Notes: generated by a model from the sequence alone, not told the origin. Counted from the first letter of the stretch, positions 13,001 through 22,485 are shown. The stretch is 64,000 nucleotides of DNA from Saccharomycopsis fibuligera x Saccharomycopsis cf. fibuligera (GCA_001936135.1 CP012818.1:1178001-1242000); one strand, 5' to 3'. Program-made: numbers and translations.

Positions 13001-15626
13001 CCAATCTTCTAGCCCGCTCCACTAGCTTCAAGTCATTGTCAGCCATTGAAATCAATAATGGGTCCAAAATTCTCTTTAATTCAAATAAAGTCGTTTTAGT
13101 TTTTCTGGCGGCTTCGGCCACTGGAGTTAAGTTCTTATCAGAGAGATTATTAGCAGCATAAATCGATGGTAACTTGAAGAAAAATGAAGAGTAACTTCTA
13201 AAAATTTGAAAAATTAACTTTAAGATTTCTCTAGACAAAAACGCATTGTTTTCCACCCTTTTCATGTATTCCAAATTTAGAATGTGAATAGGTTTGCCAC
13301 GAGTTGCCATATTAGAAGCAGAAATGGAATTAATGCTCACCCGATCACTATTTTGTCCAGCGGAAGGATTCAAAGGAGCCGCGATATTTGGCATAGCAGG
13401 CTGAGTATTGATGTTCAAATGCTTACTATCGCTAGCAGCTCTTTTCTCTCTGAATGATGAGAAGAAAGATACTGCTGCTTCTTTCTTTGATTTGGTTTTC
13501 TCTTTCATTACCTTTGACAAGTTTCTATCCAGACTTGAGCCATAGAAAGAATTCAAATTTTCACGACTTGAGGTGTTCAAGCCTTCATAGCCCGAACCAG
13601 CGCTAGCTGGTAAGTTAGATGAACTGCTAGTAGCACTGTTTGGTGTTGGTGGAACGCTAGAGTGCGTGCCACTATTTATTGGTAACGTGTTGTTGCTGGA
13701 CAGACTTGTAGTAGTGTTACCATTGTTGCTGCTATTGCTTCCATATCCTACTGTTGATGAAACACCTGAGAACGAACCACTGATAACTGGTGTTGTGGAG
13801 TAGCTGCCAGTACTACCACCGGCATTAGTCGACTGGTTAAATCCCGTATTATTATTGTTATTAGCATTACTGCTACTGTTGTTGATGCTAGTGTGACTAT
13901 TGGAATTGATACCAAGAGTGGTGGATGAATACTTAGACGATAAAATTGTTTTGTTATCTGAGGCATAACTTGAGCTATATCTCAATGAATGAGAGCTTGA
14001 ACTGCTATCGCTCATAATATTATCATAGTCAGCAACTGTTTCATGAACAATTTTGGCTAGTTTGCCACAATGATCACGCAAAGTAATAGCAATGGTATCA
14101 ATGAGCTTGTACGCGGCTTCTTTATGATAAGGCCTTCTAGCCAAATTTTTTATAGCATGAGTAATAATGAAATAAAATTGTAAAGAAGTGTCCGGATTAG
14201 CAATGATATTGATAACTTTTGGCTTAATAAGATCAGGAGCCAAAACAATTGCCAATGAATAGAATTCAATTCTAATTTTATCAACTGCAGATATATCAGT
14301 ATCTGCCATCATTGCTTTATTATTTTCTGGGTTCAAAACATGGTAAACTTGAAGCACGTAACCTTTCGTCACGGCAACAAGAGGATGTTGAGGCTCATAT
14401 TGCATGATTACGGAAGCAACGTTGAACAAGACCATAAAAAATTCCAAAGTTGGGATTTTGTCGGTACCATCGTAAATATTTCTAGTTACTTGATGCAAGA
14501 GTTTTTGTTTCTTGTTAGCGGAAGCATTTTTTAATAGTTTTGATTTATTAGTGTCAAGATTTGCAGTAAACACTTCAAATTGTTTTGGCATAACAACCAT
14601 AGCGCAAGCCAATGCCTTCAAGTAAAATTTCTTTTCATTCTCCATAGCAAATTTATATTTTGCAAAAATTTTCTCAAAATAGGTGTCGCCAATTTTATGA
14701 ATTGCTGGCCTGGAAATGACTTCCAAAAAGTCCTTCGTATTGCAAACCGCGTAATTAACAACTGCGTCAATGAAAAATGAAGAATGTATATGTTGAATGT
14801 ATGCATTTTTGAAAGAGTCAGTAAAATATAAAAGCAACTGGAGTTCCTTTTCGAAGTTAGCAGAGTTCAAATTGAGAAACGCAAGATATTCGAGATACCC
14901 CAAAATATCGCCATTAGTGATTTCTGCGTTGTTGGCAACTGCCACCTCGGTGGTTTTACTAAATCCGCGAGGACTTGCTGATGATAAGTAACGGACAACA
15001 GCCTCGATATTGTAGTCAACATCTGCAATAGTTTGATTGGAAGATGTTAATTCGAAGTACGCTGAGCTTCCGTCTAGTTGTCTGATTATAGATCTGGCCT
15101 TTTTGAATGATTTTAATTTGACAAGCACTCTGAGGGCGCCTATTACCAACGAATCTTCTAACGGGTTTGCAGGGATTCTGTGGGGGTACTCTTTATCAGA
15201 ATCTTCAGTCGATCTAGATGACAACGAAGACAATTCAGAACGCTCTTTCAAAGACCAGTTAGCTTCAGTAAAATCTGAAAGCAATAATGAGATGACGTAA
15301 ATTTGATTCAAGGAGGATTCTGGACGTTTTTTTATATATGCATTGTTGTCCTTCCTATTCAAATCATCCAATAAACGAATAAAGCTGGTAATGACATAGG
15401 GCACAACGGAAGAAACCGAAGCTAATTGAAGTAAAGTCTTCTTTGTTGTTATAAACGTTGGATTGGACTCAATGACAGAGACATTGCTCAATGGATCATT
15501 TGCGATTTCTTGATTCAATAATTTCACTCTGGCTATTATGGAGTCTATGATAGTTACATGTTTTTCAAAAGAAATGTTTATGTCCAAACTGTCCAGAGGA
15601 TTGGCATTCCTCCAGTCAACTGTCAT
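7035..15626 (-). CDS. IRA2: IRA2-type Ras GTPase-activating protein (neurofibromin family), 2863 aa
   Basis: Very large protein that stimulates GTP hydrolysis by Ras and so lowers Ras/cAMP-PKA signalling. The RasGAP domain lies at about residues 1450-1720. The arginine-finger region is ILRRNSVPAK (RR at 1523-1524) and the family signature is FLRFICPAIVSPE (Arg at about 1635). After it comes a Sec14/CRAL-TRIO-like plus PH-like module (about 1800-2050, with KVLIDCSFF and FCFYNVSPAYF), the neurofibromin arrangement. Both flanks are long helical-repeat regions. Residues about 545-690 are Ser/Asn/Thr/Gly-rich low complexity. Length is close to S. cerevisiae Ira1/Ira2 (about 3000). The first ATG gives MTVDWRNANPLDSLDI. 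The frame is uninterrupted. CTG codons in it would read as Ser in a CUG-Ser species. Confidence 0.96.
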   Translation of the reverse strand: MTVDWRNANPLDSLDINISFEKHVTIIDSIIARVKLLNQEIANDPLSNVSVIESNPTFITTKKTLLQLASVSSVVPYVITSFIRLLDDLNRKDNNAYIKKRPESSLNQIYVISLLLSDFTEANWSLKERSELSSLSSRSTEDSDKEYPHRIPANPLEDSLVIGALRVLVKLKSFKKARSIIRQLDGSSAYFELTSSNQTIADVDYNIEAVVRYLSSASPRGFSKTTEVAVANNAEITNGDILGYLEYLAFLNLNSANFEKELQLLLYFTDSFKNAYIQHIHSSFFIDAVVNYAVCNTKDFLEVISRPAIHKIGDTYFEKIFAKYKFAMENEKKFYLKALACAMVVMPKQFEVFTANLDTNKSKLLKNASANKKQKLLHQVTRNIYDGTDKIPTLEFFMVLFNVASVIMQYEPQHPLVAVTKGYVLQVYHVLNPENNKAMMADTDISAVDKIRIEFYSLAIVLAPDLIKPKVINIIANPDTSLQFYFIITHAIKNLARRPYHKEAAYKLIDTIAITLRDHCGKLAKIVHETVADYDNIMSDSSSSSHSLRYSSSYASDNKTILSSKYSSTTLGINSNSHTSINNSSSNANNNNNTGFNQSTNAGGSTGSYSTTPVISGSFSGVSSTVGYGSNSSNNGNTTTSLSSNNTLPINSGTHSSVPPTPNSATSSSSNLPASAGSGYEGLNTSSRENLNSFYGSSLDRNLSKVMKEKTKSKKEAAVSFFSSFREKRAASDSKHLNINTQPAMPNIAAPLNPSAGQNSDRVSINSISASNMATRGKPIHILNLEYMKRVENNAFLSREILKLIFQIFRSYSSFFFKLPSIYAANNLSDKNLTPVAEAARKTKTTLFELKRILDPLLISMADNDLKLVERARRLVLKILDVDDSSLTDMYIAFFSSCYLQSGFVEISLTYPLYDKKFLEIVSFITLFWSKRSEILYLIDVDELYEHVGMEGFESVQKCLNDSEKLVLISLTTPGTDFYRLLKLTCSLFVKDLDLDSQFHVQLKQSVNYNVFKAFADESYFISSQVALQKRVRKKLYQSINVYSEGLLQAIDITYERWREFYSIRNPSQQEEVEHRNYAGFLAVVLGGILNPKHAEIADSSRVKNLETFISKQSAHLSSEEVHEREGAKDLFANELHPHAHHIVVRNIQKDLDVMIKRKEMVESQNKGLVFDDGASAVAAVYLSSREITLIDSYLSILIGFLNFGEEDVNFANSADLRLIATKLTLLLEKSKENVNINFLRLKMKACKYLQKLAENFDLLIIRGCAGKWKNNLIRFVIIWLDNVVFSNEAAAASGDYNLFSLSDGTRANSRREMDAFIFYELALECLKAISMLFKETSIYPFGIQYQSEVNIVRSTTFRNYFNLFSRILENCLAKTPSSSTLSAVERKVELIKDEVILAISNMLEFNYDVGLEIALPLSFHPDLKVKHAFLIVFNNIIETVQLADTKTTPEAKAKAYQEFSLHFGTNADGIIAVIRGILLQDYDVLSYNLLQILLSINNEIPMITELVDYELEVSPKAIDILRRNSVPAKLLSLYAKHIGTDYLISLLRPVIEEMISKKDFFEVEKLVNEDLDVEQNVDKFFYYLSKIISNICTSIDTIPIELKALCSNIRQLVLKKTQDDSVAMLVISSFLFLRFICPAIVSPESENIIFNTPNKQEKRAYIQLAKMFQNLANDSIPSIRWPLLIEKKQQLIEMKDQLFDFVDAVSKDTVVQVPPKPHFIIDESVFSAVYSLLIHRNEEIGYFMMHPGFKPKTTIQQSIDSMHAIERISIDVGKEHLIFSPSIPEIVRNSRDSNPELSELFLRYKDFKDKELIESPFLTQSFMKDGTSLIVLSLQYFQRLLHYDLDLLIYRTVQIIHRKWGEPFKVLIDCSFFDERCLVKLNKYYEIMNVLCRDYWKECIAFCFYNVSPAYFNYLKIGIESSTMGPAGYTLKLFRSFYSPFDNIETLEAQGIPRWSLDVIKDTQLTIDCLLYSDELKKYIPVVIKIGTFYIFWSSIIHKVEIEGKSKNIRVTNTSKVSDWTDVTENDFINKDDKEFQVTVRGHGVLRFSSSKKSDIIKSLFLARLSYRADAVKRYSPIYYRRQVSTDSFLGYILASILLNLVSADASVRNVAFSSLVTLVDYYKLKLDRNIVADGSSFPKDFVPYVLDLCNSLSVNHPELTSDFISALSDGYETSESKYCCLMLLSLWIKNIYSQCYKSSEANSMEKVETIIHQFVKRIPPVNSPLILSFKTFIWKGILSDVNLVEFAVLDAIREALKKEIQGENWDHIHSVLSYFPSIDVCGIVIKQLRQIVDIPFFQNNRQVSINISWIKAKILVRVCEALSFDALFLAETYFAEICFIVSMLLNTGPYDMRLSVRNLIINVFYSFLSKDNLSDAVRQHVLKTIDDFSGPGSKVTFGLIKSKNENYSVLPRRADQISGTVTHLENFCYTLLNFIELQPMEVRSLWKGRWSSYALSAAFRQYGPLQGRGILVAGIICKTGISDSVIIEFMRKYIEWCTGDLLAADFMACICFFFAFANIAEGVTKISQYTGFLFCCGFTQCLFDNSVFFSTSLKILRCTITGMVLNGTLDDDTDILEKISGYRDEFSDYMDFVEGGFGISTASDVVDQVFILYAIKALQLPFLKKNGLELLMLMFNVRVRYDLKKFKTTSPVADNELAFQSNAVGYLALIYVSSFHDASYKDILESCGLDSSRIRNVLGVDIPEILIDYFATQSDNATFTMYQAASYFCDRNTDATSKLNFLLLLNTLFDLAPDLVFYAYLIIKDTLMHEVESTGSIDMLQAAYKVIEVSSKNPDFETPEKFLERKDELFEKYHVQSIKLTGFLQADPLSIEEAVRLANHPFNPRILKFFYEKANAYTRVD

Positions 15627-16300
15627 AGTGGACTCTTATGGAATGGCTGAGAGTGCGGTAGATAGTGGTACAAGATCCGGGCAGTTAATGGCTGTTTGGA
15701 AAATATGGAAGATCAGGAAGATATCTTCCGGACAATAAGATATAATTGTAAAAAATAGGAGGAGTTTAGAAAAATAAAAAGAAAGTAGAGAAAAAGAAAA
15801 AGAAAAGAAGTACGAGAAAGCAAAACAAAAAGGGGTAGAACAAAAGAGCAAAGAAAGAGAAACAGATTAGAGAATGCACAACCAGACCAATTGTATACAG
15901 ATTAAGAAAGGCCAGCAGATTGCGGTGGGACCAACTGGAAGCAGGAAGTAGAATATTTGGAGAGAAAAGTTCCTAACGCCAAAGGACAAGAGTGGATGAT
16001 TGAGTGAGTGAATCTGTGCTGCAACGGTGTGAAAACCGCCGCTGTAGCGACAGTTTTCTCAATTGTTATTCACTGGAGAAGGGTTGCCCGATTGCTGCGT
16101 ATTGATGTATGTTTCTGTATGGTTCTGTGTATATTGCAGGGTATTGTGCAGGGTATTTACCGGAACATGTTTTACGCCTGACCGTGTCCTCGGAAATAGA
16201 TATCATATTCACTACGACACCACAAATTCCACGTTCAAACTGCCGCAATGCCCAAAAGATATTTTTTAACGAACTATGTTTTACATATTCAAAGCTCTAA
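15627..16300. promoter_or_regulatory. IRA2 upstream region
   Basis: Non-coding DNA 5' of IRA2 on the minus strand. Purine-rich on the plus strand (15720-15870), so the IRA2 leader is pyrimidine-rich. Overlapping 60-70-codon frames on both strands near 16063-16270 look like chance. Confidence 0.5.
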
Positions 16301-16708
16301 TCACAAAAATAAACCCAAAACAGCACCAGCCAACGCAAGAGACACAAACACAAATCCTGTCTGTAAAAGCCCCAAGAGCCCCAAGTGCTGAAGCACCTTC
16401 AAAGTTTTCTCGCTGTGAAGTCTAGCTCGTGCTCCCCGATTGTCTATCTTCGTTCCACCGGCAGAGGAATGTTTTACGAGGGTCAAGGAAAGTCCATCGA
16501 GCACCTCGAAAATCAAAGACACAATCTCAAAAAATCTGTTTCAATCAAAAGCGAAAGTTGCAACGCTCAACTGGTTAATCTTTGCAATTGTAAAATTCAA
16601 ATGATTTCCCATATGTTTTCTCATTTCTTGGAAGAGCAAAGTAGCATTTAAATCAGTAGAGGGTTAATTATAGTCTTACCCATCGAAGATAGATGCAATC
16701 TGAAGCAT
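16301..16708 (-). CDS. Probable small spliced membrane protein (87 aa), unrecognised
   Basis: Predicted from two exons: 16708-16680 (ATG, reading MLQIASIFDG) and 16535-16301, ending in TGA. The 144-bp intron starts GTAAGA and ends CAG, with GATTAAC about 40 bases before the end as a possible branch. Phase 2 is preserved. Exon 2 has no ATG and has a stop just upstream of the acceptor, so it needs exon 1. The product has two hydrophobic segments, FFEIVSLIFEVLDGLSLTLV and a C-terminal LGLLQTGFVFVSLALAGAVL, joined by a basic polar linker. No leucine uses CTG although leucine is abundant, as expected of a real gene in this clade. Rare CGG, CGA and GGG codons argue the other way. I do not recognise the family and infer no function. 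Confidence 0.42.
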
Positions 16709-17957
16709 GTCTTTCCTTTCTGCGTGATTATAACTCTTTGTCTTTTTTTTTTTTTTTTTTATTATGTATTTATTTTGGCCCCAAGAGCAAATTTTCAAAG
16801 GTGCCGTAGTCTTGCACGTTAAGTATCGTTAATATACAAACAAATAGTGCTAAAGAAAATATTTGGCAGAATGCCCGGCAGTTTTGTTCTCAGCTGGCGC
16901 ACCGTGAATTCTTTGTGGACAAGCGGCTGCTGTGCCCAACGGTTTTCCTGCAGCTTATTCCGACCAAAAATCGTCCAGGTTCCTGGCTCGAAACGGCTCG
17001 AAACGGCTCGAGGCGGCTCAAGAAATGTGGTAGCCTCGAGAAGTATTCACGTCTGCCGAAAATGGCTGTTGATCGGAAATAGAAATAGGTGTTCTGTTCA
17101 ACAAGTTCTCATTACCATGACAGATATTCGCTTTCTTGATAGAAGATTGGAAAACTTTTTGGAAGAAAACCGACGACTGTAAGTGTGAAATTGGCGATCG
17201 TCGCTTGCATCTGGTTATTTGTTAGACATACATTAATAAAAAGGAGGGGATTTCATTATATGGTTTGTGGCTGATCTACGAATCAAGGTGAGATGCGAAA
17301 AAAAAAAAAAAAAAAAAAAGGAAATCTTTAGAGTTTCAGCAGTTTTAAATCGGCGCACACATAGTTTCAGCTGCTTCAGAAAAGGCATCTTGAATACCAT
17401 TGCCAAAAGCAATTAATGTAACTACGGCTTACATAATCGATACTTATAGCTAAGTTGAATGTCTCGGAATAGACCTAAACTGTGACTTTGTAATTCCGAA
17501 AGCCAATAAGTGTCCTTGAGATAAACCATTAATTATTTTTGTAATTTATTCATTTGGTGACTGTAGTTATCAAACCTTCTGATAATTAGTTCAGCGGTGG
17601 TTTGAATTGACAAATCTGTCTCAAATAGTGCTCAACATATAAATGTGTAAGAAGGATTGATAAGCAGACAGACAGCCTTACATGAGCTGTTCAAACTCAA
17701 TATAGATTTTTTTTATAACAGTAAACAGAGCGATAAATGAGAAGTCATGAGATAGTGTAACGAGACCAGCTCTTCCTTTATAGCAAATATGTTTACCAAT
17801 GGATCTATGGTTTTTGCTCGTCCCGACAGATCTACAAAATCAAAATGGCTAATAATTTTAATGTGCATGAAAATAAAGAGAACTTTACAACTAAGCATGG
17901 TACTATATTTTGGGTTCTATAAAGCAGCTCTCTTTCTTTTTCTCTCTTGCAAAAATG
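16709..17957. other. Intergenic region with homopolymers and a 10-bp tandem repeat
   Basis: No supported gene. Contains an 18-base T run (16743-16760), a 10-bp tandem repeat at 16985-17020 and a 22-base A run (17298-17319). A 111-codon frame at 16847-17182 starts without a typical context and is considered chance. Confidence 0.5.
16985..17020. repeat. 10-bp tandem repeat (GGCTCGAAAC), about 3.6 copies
   Basis: Units at 16985, 16995 and 17005, the third altered to GGCTCGAGGC, plus a partial fourth. GC-rich compared with its surroundings. Confidence 0.85.
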
Positions 17958-19757
17958 CTACTTTAATCCAAAAAACAGTTTTGAACTAGTAGTTATTCTA
18001 TTCTTTGGAGCACTGTTTTGTCTCCTAGCAACTTGTCTTGGCTCCCCAACTCCATCTGTATGTTTGTGAGCAGAAGGATATCTCTTGATCATGTAGCCGT
18101 GAACAGGGCGCCTCGAGAAAATCTTAGACCTTGTTCCCTTTCGACGCGTCCATAGCATGTCAGTTTCAAAAGTTATACTCTTAGCACCAGTGTTATCAAA
18201 ATGATAATCTTCAAGTTGTAAATCAAGTAAAATATAATTTTTCTCCTGATACAATGCAGAATAAACCTTTTCCGTCACCAGACTGTACTTGTTAAACTTT
18301 GTCAAGATTTTGTCAAGTTTTGTCTCAACCGGATTGTCCACAAAGTTTTGCATCTTTATTAGCTTGAAGCGCTTGTCTTGGCCTTCTGCTTGAAAGTTTT
18401 GAATCTCCCACTCTTCAAACTCATGAGAGGACTCCATATAAAGAATATTGGAATGCTTAATGAACTCAACAATCTGCTTTTTCGATACATTAACTTTTGG
18501 CAATCCCAAATACAACAAATTCTGTAACTTCCCATTGCGTGAAGCAACTGTCATATTTTGTAAGAAGCTGTCATCTACTAAATTTCCAAGCTTATGTAAT
18601 TCCAATAACACCAAATTCTTGACATTGATGACCTGCCGTAGCTGATCATAAGTTACCATGGTCTTTTCCATCTCTGGCAATCGCAAGCTCAAGAAACGGT
18701 CATACCGTGCCTTATACAACCCTTGCTGATACGAAGTTGTCACATCACTAATGGAACTATTGAAAAATTCAGCAAAGTTGATATTGGATCCAATGGTTTC
18801 TATTCTATGTTTAACTGCCCAAATATTTGTCGCTTCTAACAGAATGTCGCGGCAACCGGCACTTAAAGATAAGACACCATTAGTGCATCTATGATGGCAC
18901 AAAAAGGTCTTTTCTTTGCTGAAAAATTCTGCAAACATCTCAAATAACCTAAAATTGTCCATTCTATTTCTCAATATCGTAAACCACACGTTATCCCAAC
19001 ACCCTATCCATTTAGGTATTGCTTGAAGGTGTCGTGAAGTGATAAATTCACAGTTCGCAGCAAGTCTTTTCACTGCAATGTCTTTAAGTTTCGGAATAAT
19101 TTTGTTTCGCTTCCTAAACTTGAGCTTATTTTGCATGGATACTTTACTATTTAGACAATTGGCCTGCCCTATAAATTGCACATCATTATCATCTTGAGGC
19201 AACAAATTAGGAACGTTTGACCTATTAACAGCATTTTTTGTTTCTGTTCTACAGTACGTAACTGACTGCCAGTCGTATTGCTGGAACATTGGTATTTCAT
19301 AATCTTGATAGATGCTTGAGTTCCCAATTTTGGTTCCGCTAGCATCCTCCACAAATCTGCTTGCATTATCCTTAGACGCGTAACCTTTCTTCAATCCTTG
19401 ATCATTCAAATTTTTGGTGTCAAGTCTAAGATCGTTTTTACGTCTTGTCTCTGGGTATTTCAAAGTTTTCTGCTTTTTCCTGTAGTGAAATCTTTTAGTT
19501 TTGCTTCGTACCACCTTCGTTCTTTGTGTATTTTCGTTTAGCCGAAAATCCGAGATCGCTGTATTTCCATTATTATAATTATTGTTATTATTGTTGTTGT
19601 TACTAAATTTGCGCTTATTTACAGATTTGTAGCTGCGCTTCCTATAACTGTTTCTTGAATCTTTTGATCTGAATCTTGTTGAGGTCTTTGTCAACGAAGC
19701 TACTGCTTTTTGCTGATGTTTTTGATAAAATGCCTCAAAACTTGAATCAATATTCAT
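17958..19757 (-). CDS. Unrecognised 599-aa protein with basic N-terminus and leucine-rich-repeat-like middle
   Basis: Long uninterrupted frame from ATG (MNIDSSFEAFYQKHQQKAV). Residues 1-130 are strongly basic, with a poly-Asn stretch (about 53-67) and many KR pairs, suggesting nuclear location. The central part (about 225-450) is compact: KDIAVKRLAANCEFITSRHL and WDNVWFTILRNRMDNFRLFEMF resemble the start of an F-box/LRR-type repeat protein. NVKNLVLLELHKLGNLVDDSFL and LQNLLYLGLPKVNVSKKQIV look like irregular leucine-rich repeats. The C-terminus is basic. An F-box or ubiquitin-ligase adaptor role is only a guess. It is convergent with nothing and transcribed in the same direction as IRA2. Confidence 0.75.
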   Translation of the reverse strand: MNIDSSFEAFYQKHQQKAVASLTKTSTRFRSKDSRNSYRKRSYKSVNKRKFSNNNNNNNNYNNGNTAISDFRLNENTQRTKVVRSKTKRFHYRKKQKTLKYPETRRKNDLRLDTKNLNDQGLKKGYASKDNASRFVEDASGTKIGNSSIYQDYEIPMFQQYDWQSVTYCRTETKNAVNRSNVPNLLPQDDNDVQFIGQANCLNSKVSMQNKLKFRKRNKIIPKLKDIAVKRLAANCEFITSRHLQAIPKWIGCWDNVWFTILRNRMDNFRLFEMFAEFFSKEKTFLCHHRCTNGVLSLSAGCRDILLEATNIWAVKHRIETIGSNINFAEFFNSSISDVTTSYQQGLYKARYDRFLSLRLPEMEKTMVTYDQLRQVINVKNLVLLELHKLGNLVDDSFLQNMTVASRNGKLQNLLYLGLPKVNVSKKQIVEFIKHSNILYMESSHEFEEWEIQNFQAEGQDKRFKLIKMQNFVDNPVETKLDKILTKFNKYSLVTEKVYSALYQEKNYILLDLQLEDYHFDNTGAKSITFETDMLWTRRKGTRSKIFSRRPVHGYMIKRYPSAHKHTDGVGEPRQVARRQNSAPKNRITTSSKLFFGLK

Positions 19758-20120
19758 TGGTTTTTAATTTGGTTTTTTTAGACAAAAAATGTGGTCATTA
19801 TAGCACCATTAATGTAGCGCGGTTTCCTTCATTATATAAACTACAGTCACATAAGTGTATTAAGCTTTCTGTATTGACGGTCATAAAGGTTATTTATTTT
19901 CTTGGTGATGACGCATCGGAAAAAAAAGAACCCAATAAATAAATTACTTTTCGCGTGCGCGTGTGGGTGTGGGGACCCACAGAATCGGTACAATATGCTT
20001 TTCGACATACATTTCTGTTCTGCATCCAAAACTAAAATATCAGAATTCAAAGAAATTTGTGTCTATGGACAGCATTATATTGATTTCACAGGAATGTAAA
20101 CCAGAAAAAATTTAAGCAGA

Positions 20121-20160
<40 letters not shown>

Positions 20161-20318
20161 CAACCCTGTTAAGAGGGAAAAAAGGTACAAAAGCAAATGG
20201 AATAGTTATGATAACGTAGCAATCCAAAAAAAAGGATGCTAGAGCAAATGAAAAGAAATACGAAAATTGCAGTAGTTATGAAACAAGAATAACGCAAGGC
20301 AAAGTGCAAGCACAGCAA
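19758..20318. other. Intergenic region with a 37-base A run
   Basis: Promoter side of the 599-aa gene and 3' side of the asparaginase gene. The A run at 20122-20158 is the longest pure homopolymer noticed. No gene seen. Confidence 0.55.
20122..20158. repeat. Poly(A) homopolymer, 37 bases
   Basis: Uninterrupted A run on the plus strand, downstream of the asparaginase stop codon. The length should be treated as approximate because such runs are error-prone. Confidence 0.8.
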
Positions 20319-21539
20319 TTATTTAAGGTCAGGTCTGCTGCCTCCATAAACAAGTTTGAATGTGTCCTTGATCTTACCAAGGCTATACTCCTCAATCAAG
20401 CACAACTGTAACAAAATTCTAGCCTTTTGAGGATTCAAATAACCGGCAGCGATAGCACCATTGTATTGAAATGCACCATTGGGTAAGTTTCCAACTGGAA
20501 CAATCCCGTTAGCATTTCTAGTACTGTAAACCACTGGAATATTGAATTTGTTGGAAAGTTTTTGCAACACCAAGTTACCATGATCAGTCCAAGATCCTGA
20601 TCCAGTACCAGCTAACACCAACCCTTTGACATTTAAATGATTGACTGCAAGTTCAATGAGTTCAATGTTCAATGATTGGTATCCGTACAAGATAAGAACT
20701 TCAGGAAGTTCAAATGAGTGTTGAATAGACAAAAGTTTCTGCGAATTGGCAAATAATCCCGAAATAGGATGTTTGAAAGTTTGTGGTACAAACCAGTTAA
20801 TGATGTTGTCAACAAACATGCCCAAAGTGCCTTGTTCATCATTTTTGAAAGTATCCAAAGAGTTAGAGTTGGATTTGGTTGCGTAAACACCAGATAAGAT
20901 TCTATCATTTAATGCCACCAAGACACCGCGATTCCAAGAACATTTGTCTGCAGCACCGGAGACAGCTTGATAAAGATTCATTAACCCGTCGTAAGATATA
21001 CTAGTTCTTGGTCTCATACTACCGGTCAAATAAATCGGTTGTCTGACATCCATGGTTAATTCAAGGAAAAAAGCAGTCTCTTCTAAAGTGTCAGTACCGT
21101 GAGTAATAACAATACCATGATAACGGTTGGAATTCAATGAGCTCAAGATTTCGTTTCTCATTTTCAAAACATGCAAAGTAGTCAATTCATTGGATCCTAA
21201 GTTGTAAATTTGTTGGAATGTCAAAGTGGCTACATTGGAAAGTTCTGGGATATTTTCAACCAAGTCATTTATAGTAAGATTCACCGAGTATCCTGCATTG
21301 GAAGTGGTTGAATCTCCTGAAGAAGCAATTGTCCCACCAGTAGCAAAAATCTTGATAGACGGGAAACGAATATCGTCATTGATTTGGATCAGTACAGTCT
21401 CATCATCAGGTTCTGCAGCGTAGGAAGATCCATTGGAAAGACTATTGAAATTCAAAATATTGTGAAACAAACTCTGATAGTTGAATGCAGAAGCAATGCA
21501 AAACAAAGTAATCAGACAAAGTAATTTTGACAGATGCAT
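20319..21539 (-). CDS. Secreted type II-like L-asparaginase
   Basis: A 406-residue enzyme that hydrolyses L-asparagine to aspartate and ammonia. It has a signal peptide (MHLSKLLCLITLFCIASA) and probably acts in the periplasm or cell wall, like the inducible Asp3 enzyme of S. cerevisiae. Catalytic signatures are present: FATGGTIAS (nucleophile Thr70) and VITHGTDTLEETAFFLEL (HGTD at 147-150). Later blocks PIYLTGSMRP and GLVLAGTGSGSW are typical of the family. Several NxS/T sites (for example NGS and NLT) fit a secreted glycoprotein. Full length, no break. An extracellular asparaginase is usually nitrogen-regulated; the upstream gap of almost 9 kb is far longer than a promoter needs. Confidence 0.95.
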   Translation of the reverse strand: MHLSKLLCLITLFCIASAFNYQSLFHNILNFNSLSNGSSYAAEPDDETVLIQINDDIRFPSIKIFATGGTIASSGDSTTSNAGYSVNLTINDLVENIPELSNVATLTFQQIYNLGSNELTTLHVLKMRNEILSSLNSNRYHGIVITHGTDTLEETAFFLELTMDVRQPIYLTGSMRPRTSISYDGLMNLYQAVSGAADKCSWNRGVLVALNDRILSGVYATKSNSNSLDTFKNDEQGTLGMFVDNIINWFVPQTFKHPISGLFANSQKLLSIQHSFELPEVLILYGYQSLNIELIELAVNHLNVKGLVLAGTGSGSWTDHGNLVLQKLSNKFNIPVVYSTRNANGIVPVGNLPNGAFQYNGAIAAGYLNPQKARILLQLCLIEEYSLGKIKDTFKLVYGGSRPDLK

Positions 21540-21800
21540 TTGTAAATATTTTTCTTAGTACCAACTCTAATCAGATATAAATCTCTGCCAGATTCTAGGA
21601 AATAAAGCTGAGTAGCTTTTCTTTTTGAGATGTCGAGGAGACCGATTTTTCTAAAAAAAAAAAAAAAAAAAAGATATGTAATGTTGAAATGCACCACATT
21701 CCCACGAAAAGAAGGAGAAAAAATTTGTGCATTGACTAATAGCGCGGGAAAATTAGAATCAAGGCATGACGGAAATTCTCAGGTAGGGTAGCACCATTTT

Positions 21801-21816
21801 GCTCCGGTACCGGAGC
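21801..21816. repeat. 16-bp perfect palindrome GCTCCGGTACCGGAGC
   Basis: Self-complementary, with inverted CGG/CCG half sites. About 260 bp upstream of the asparaginase start, so it could be a dimeric regulator site. Binding is not shown. Confidence 0.8.
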
Positions 21817-22440
21817 TTCCTTTGTCCCTTTGGCAGTCAATATATATTTGATCTTTGTGCAAATTGCTGCTCTTAAGTACTGAAGCTGTGCCAATATTGG
21901 GATTGATAGCGCTTATTTAAGTATATAAAATCAGTAAACCTTTTTTGGTGCTGTTCAGATAGTGTAAGCTGCAAATATGCGCGTGCTTGTATCCGAGAAT
22001 AGCGTAAGTATTTCTTAGAGAGTGGAAACCAGTCTGATATCCTCTTAAGGATTTCTATTCATGAGGTATTGTCTCTCTGTACATCGACTAAAAACATGGG
22101 CTAAAAAAGGAATAATGTTTAAACTTCAAATCCAGCCAATAATTCTGTGGCTTTGTCGTTAGTTTTCGAAACAGTACATTATCTTTTGAATAATCTTCAA
22201 GTCAACGGCGGTTGTTAAAATCCTGCTTAGAGCCGTTGTACTTTACCGGCTTTAGCCTGTACTTAAGAGCATCTATAAAAGTACCAAATCAATTAAAGGA
22301 GGAAAAGCGCTGGCGGTTAGCCATTTACGGGATTAGCTGGCTTTCAACTACATGTCATTTAATAAATGCTACCACTTGATATATGTGACGTTCATATGCG
22401 ATACTAGCAATACTAATAGTTCAACAATTCTGAAATCACT

Positions 22441-22485
22441 TAGATTGTTTAGATTGTTTAGATTGTTTAGATTGTTTAGATTATT
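22441..22485. repeat. 9-bp tandem repeat (TAGATTGTT), 4 copies plus a variant
   Basis: Units start at 22441, 22450, 22459 and 22468, followed by TAGATTATT at 22477. Confidence 0.9.

Noticed and set aside
16847-17182. 111-codon plus-strand frame ending MTDIRFLDRRLENFLEENRR, with GTAAGT overlapping its stop
   Set aside because: The upstream part starts without a good context and runs through a tandem repeat. From the in-frame ATG at 17117 only 21 codons remain, and no suitable branch site and acceptor giving a longer product was found downstream.
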